This document shows, piece by piece, positions 63,242 to 64,000 of a stretch of DNA of 64,000 nt (position 1 is the stretch's first letter; every line of letters starts with the position of its first letter). The stretch comes from Iningainema tapete BLCC-T55 (GTDB lineage: Bacteria; Cyanobacteriota; Cyanobacteriia; Cyanobacteriales; Nostocaceae), in NCBI RefSeq assembly GCF_014698965.1, contig NZ_JACXAE010000039.1:106248-170247 (forward strand), written 5' to 3'. The notes below the pieces were generated by a model that worked only from the letters and a program-made list of their open reading frames with translations, did no database searches and was not told where the DNA came from. A program made the position numbers and the translations under genes.

Positions 63242-63367
63242 GCGATCGTAAATGGTGAAGATGCGATCGCCAATGGAGAAGATGCGATCGTAAATGGTGC
63301 AGATGCGATCGTAAATGGTGCAGATGCGATCGCAAATGGTGAAGATGCGATCGTAACTGTTCAGGTG
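63242..63367. repeat. 21-bp HIP1 minisatellite, array 2
   Basis: Six 21-bp units, consensus GCGATCGTAAATGGTGNAGAT. The frame is open through the array and beyond (DAIVNGA...), giving heptapeptides, but no start or ribosome site is seen. Array 2 shares the unit length and GCGATCG core with array 1 while the rest differs (AATGGTG against ACTAGTG). Confidence 0.8.
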
Positions 63368-63422
63368 TTGCTGATGGGAACGAATTACGTTTCTGCACAG
63401 ATTTTTAATTTGTTCAAATTCT

Positions 63423-63451
63423 GGAGAGACGCTCCGGTGGGGCGTCTTTAC
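63423..63451. repeat. GTAGAGACG-type palindrome, copy 4, diverged
   Basis: GGAGAGACGCTCCGGTGGGGCGTCTTTAC, an imperfect copy of the palindrome at 14941. In the 63368-63784 gene-free gap. Confidence 0.55.
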
Positions 63452-63674
63452 AAAATCGTGATTTTTTCAAGAATTCAATTGAAAATTGCGGTAATTATAG
63501 ACACTAAGACGAATTTTAGATTAAAAATAAAATAGCAAAATTTTTAATTATTCAGAACGCATCACGCCTGCAATTTACTAATTTCACGGCTATTTCATAA
63601 TATGCGCGTTCTCCATGTACTCAAGTAGATGGCAGAGTAGCCCTCGTCCGTTAAAACCGATGCTGATTATTTTT

Positions 63675-63692
63675 AGTCCGTTTTAACGGACT
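63675..63692. repeat. AGTCCGTT-TT-AACGGACT palindrome
   Basis: Perfect 8-bp arms with a TT centre; a half-copy GTCCGTTAAAAC lies at 63646-63657. A dispersed palindrome ahead of the DUF2887 gene. Confidence 0.5.
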
Positions 63693-63784
63693 TGAGCTAT
63701 CAGCCTTGCACAAAGCGTGCAAGGATAAAAATTGCGTCAGAATCAATAACCCTGCTCATACCATAAATTAAAAGAACAAAATTT

Positions 63785-64000
63785 GTGAAAACCGACAACA
63801 TATTCTATCGCCTATTTCAAGAATTCCCTAGTATCTTCTTTGAACTAATCGGAGAACAACCTGAATCAGCAAATGCTTATAAATTCTCTTCAGTAGAAAT
63901 TAAGCAAACATCCTTCAGAATTGGGTTCTCCCGGCTTTTTGGTGTAAACTGTATATGTAGATACTTTTTACTCACTTTTGTTGTCTTATGGACTTTCATC
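63785..64000 (+). pseudogene. DUF2887 (Rpn-like nuclease family) gene, cut after 46 codons
   Basis: GTG 63785 opens the DUF2887 N-terminus: KTDNIFYRLFQEFPSIFFEL, then IGEQPESANAY and VEIKQTSFRI, ending at 63922. The family would continue DGVF; instead the sequence switches to GGGTTCTCCCGGCTTTTTGG, which looks like the end of an insertion sequence. The rest of the gene is outside the window or lost. DUF2887 belongs to the PD-(D/E)XK recombination-promoting nuclease relatives. Confidence 0.65.
63923..64000. mobile_element. Possible insertion-sequence end
   Basis: Abrupt loss of DUF2887 similarity at 63923 where GGGTTCTCCCGGCTTTTTGG begins. The G-run start is like ISL3-type ends, but no transposase is in view. 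Confidence 0.3.

Noticed and set aside
63036..63367. Regular 21-bp repeats considered as a CRISPR array
   Set aside because: The units are directly adjacent with no unique spacers and no cas genes are present.
63160..63540. Open frame through the second minisatellite (heptapeptide repeats) considered as a gene
   Set aside because: No start codon or ribosome site, and the frame arises from a 21-base period.

Overview
The window comes from a cyanobacterium, most likely a large-genome filamentous (Nostocales-type) one. The signs are abundant GCGATCGC (HIP1) octamers, cyanobacterial genes (ndhN, the cyanobacterial rpoZ form, DUF1818, DUF928, DUF3172, AMIN, CHASE2 and CHAT proteins), heptameric short tandem repeats between genes, and a cyanobacterial-type ribosomal protein cluster (rplC first, no rpsJ at its head, no rpsN between rplE and rpsH, no rpmD). 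The genus cannot be fixed from the sequence.

Layout. 1-7.8 kb: a signalling/secretion neighbourhood with a TPR-CHAT protease-like gene cut by the window edge, DUF928, a shortened filamentous-haemagglutinin-type exoprotein, a CHAT-GUN4 fusion and a CHASE2-cyclase-like gene. 7.8-8.7 kb: a graveyard of an IS6-type transposase remnant and nested palindromic repeats. 8.7-24.3 kb: housekeeping and regulatory genes (DUF1818, rpoZ, fasciclin, GH13 amylase, hybrid histidine kinase, a yybP-ykoY-type Mn2+ riboswitch ahead of a GDT1/UPF0016 exporter, TPR protein, a 40-residue ORF whose ribosome site lies in a stem, DUF39 homocysteine enzyme, two decayed genes, an HxlR-receiver fusion divergent from an SDR, a secreted repeat protein, an SPL-family radical SAM protein). 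24.5-27.3 kb: a UPF0175/DUF3368 toxin-antitoxin pair whose toxin is split by an IS200/IS605 element carrying tnpA and tnpB. 27.4-40.5 kb: FAD oxidoreductase, kinase-CHASE2, an internally deleted antiporter next to an intact one, AMIN protein, DUF3172, an ECF sigma factor with a ClpX-type zinc finger, DUF99, GNAT and ndhN.

40.7-58.4 kb: one long co-directional ribosomal/transcription cluster, rplC-D-W-B, rpsS, rplV, rpsC, rplP, rpmC, rpsQ, rplN, rplX, rplE, rpsH, rplF, rplR, rpsE, rplO, secY, adk, infA, rpmJ, rpsM, rpsK, rpoA, rplQ, truA, rplM, rpsI, rpmE, prfA. It is preceded by a long hairpin-rich leader, has a strong internal promoter before rpmJ and a clear intrinsic terminator after rpmE.

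58.4-64 kb: accessory DNA with three tandem XRE-type regulators (the third frameshifted), a Ser/Thr kinase-SUMF1 gene split by a one-base deletion, two 21-bp HIP1 minisatellites and a DUF2887 gene cut by foreign sequence. The SUMF1 C-terminus has the hallmarks of a diversity-generating retroelement (DGR) variable region: a GC-rich codon tract in an FGE/C-type-lectin fold, with a downstream hairpin. No reverse transcriptase or template repeat is in the window, so any such system would act in trans. This is the most exciting lead. The CHAT/CHASE2/exoprotein cluster, the Mn2+ riboswitch, the S10-cluster leader and the zinc-ribbon-less TnpB come next.
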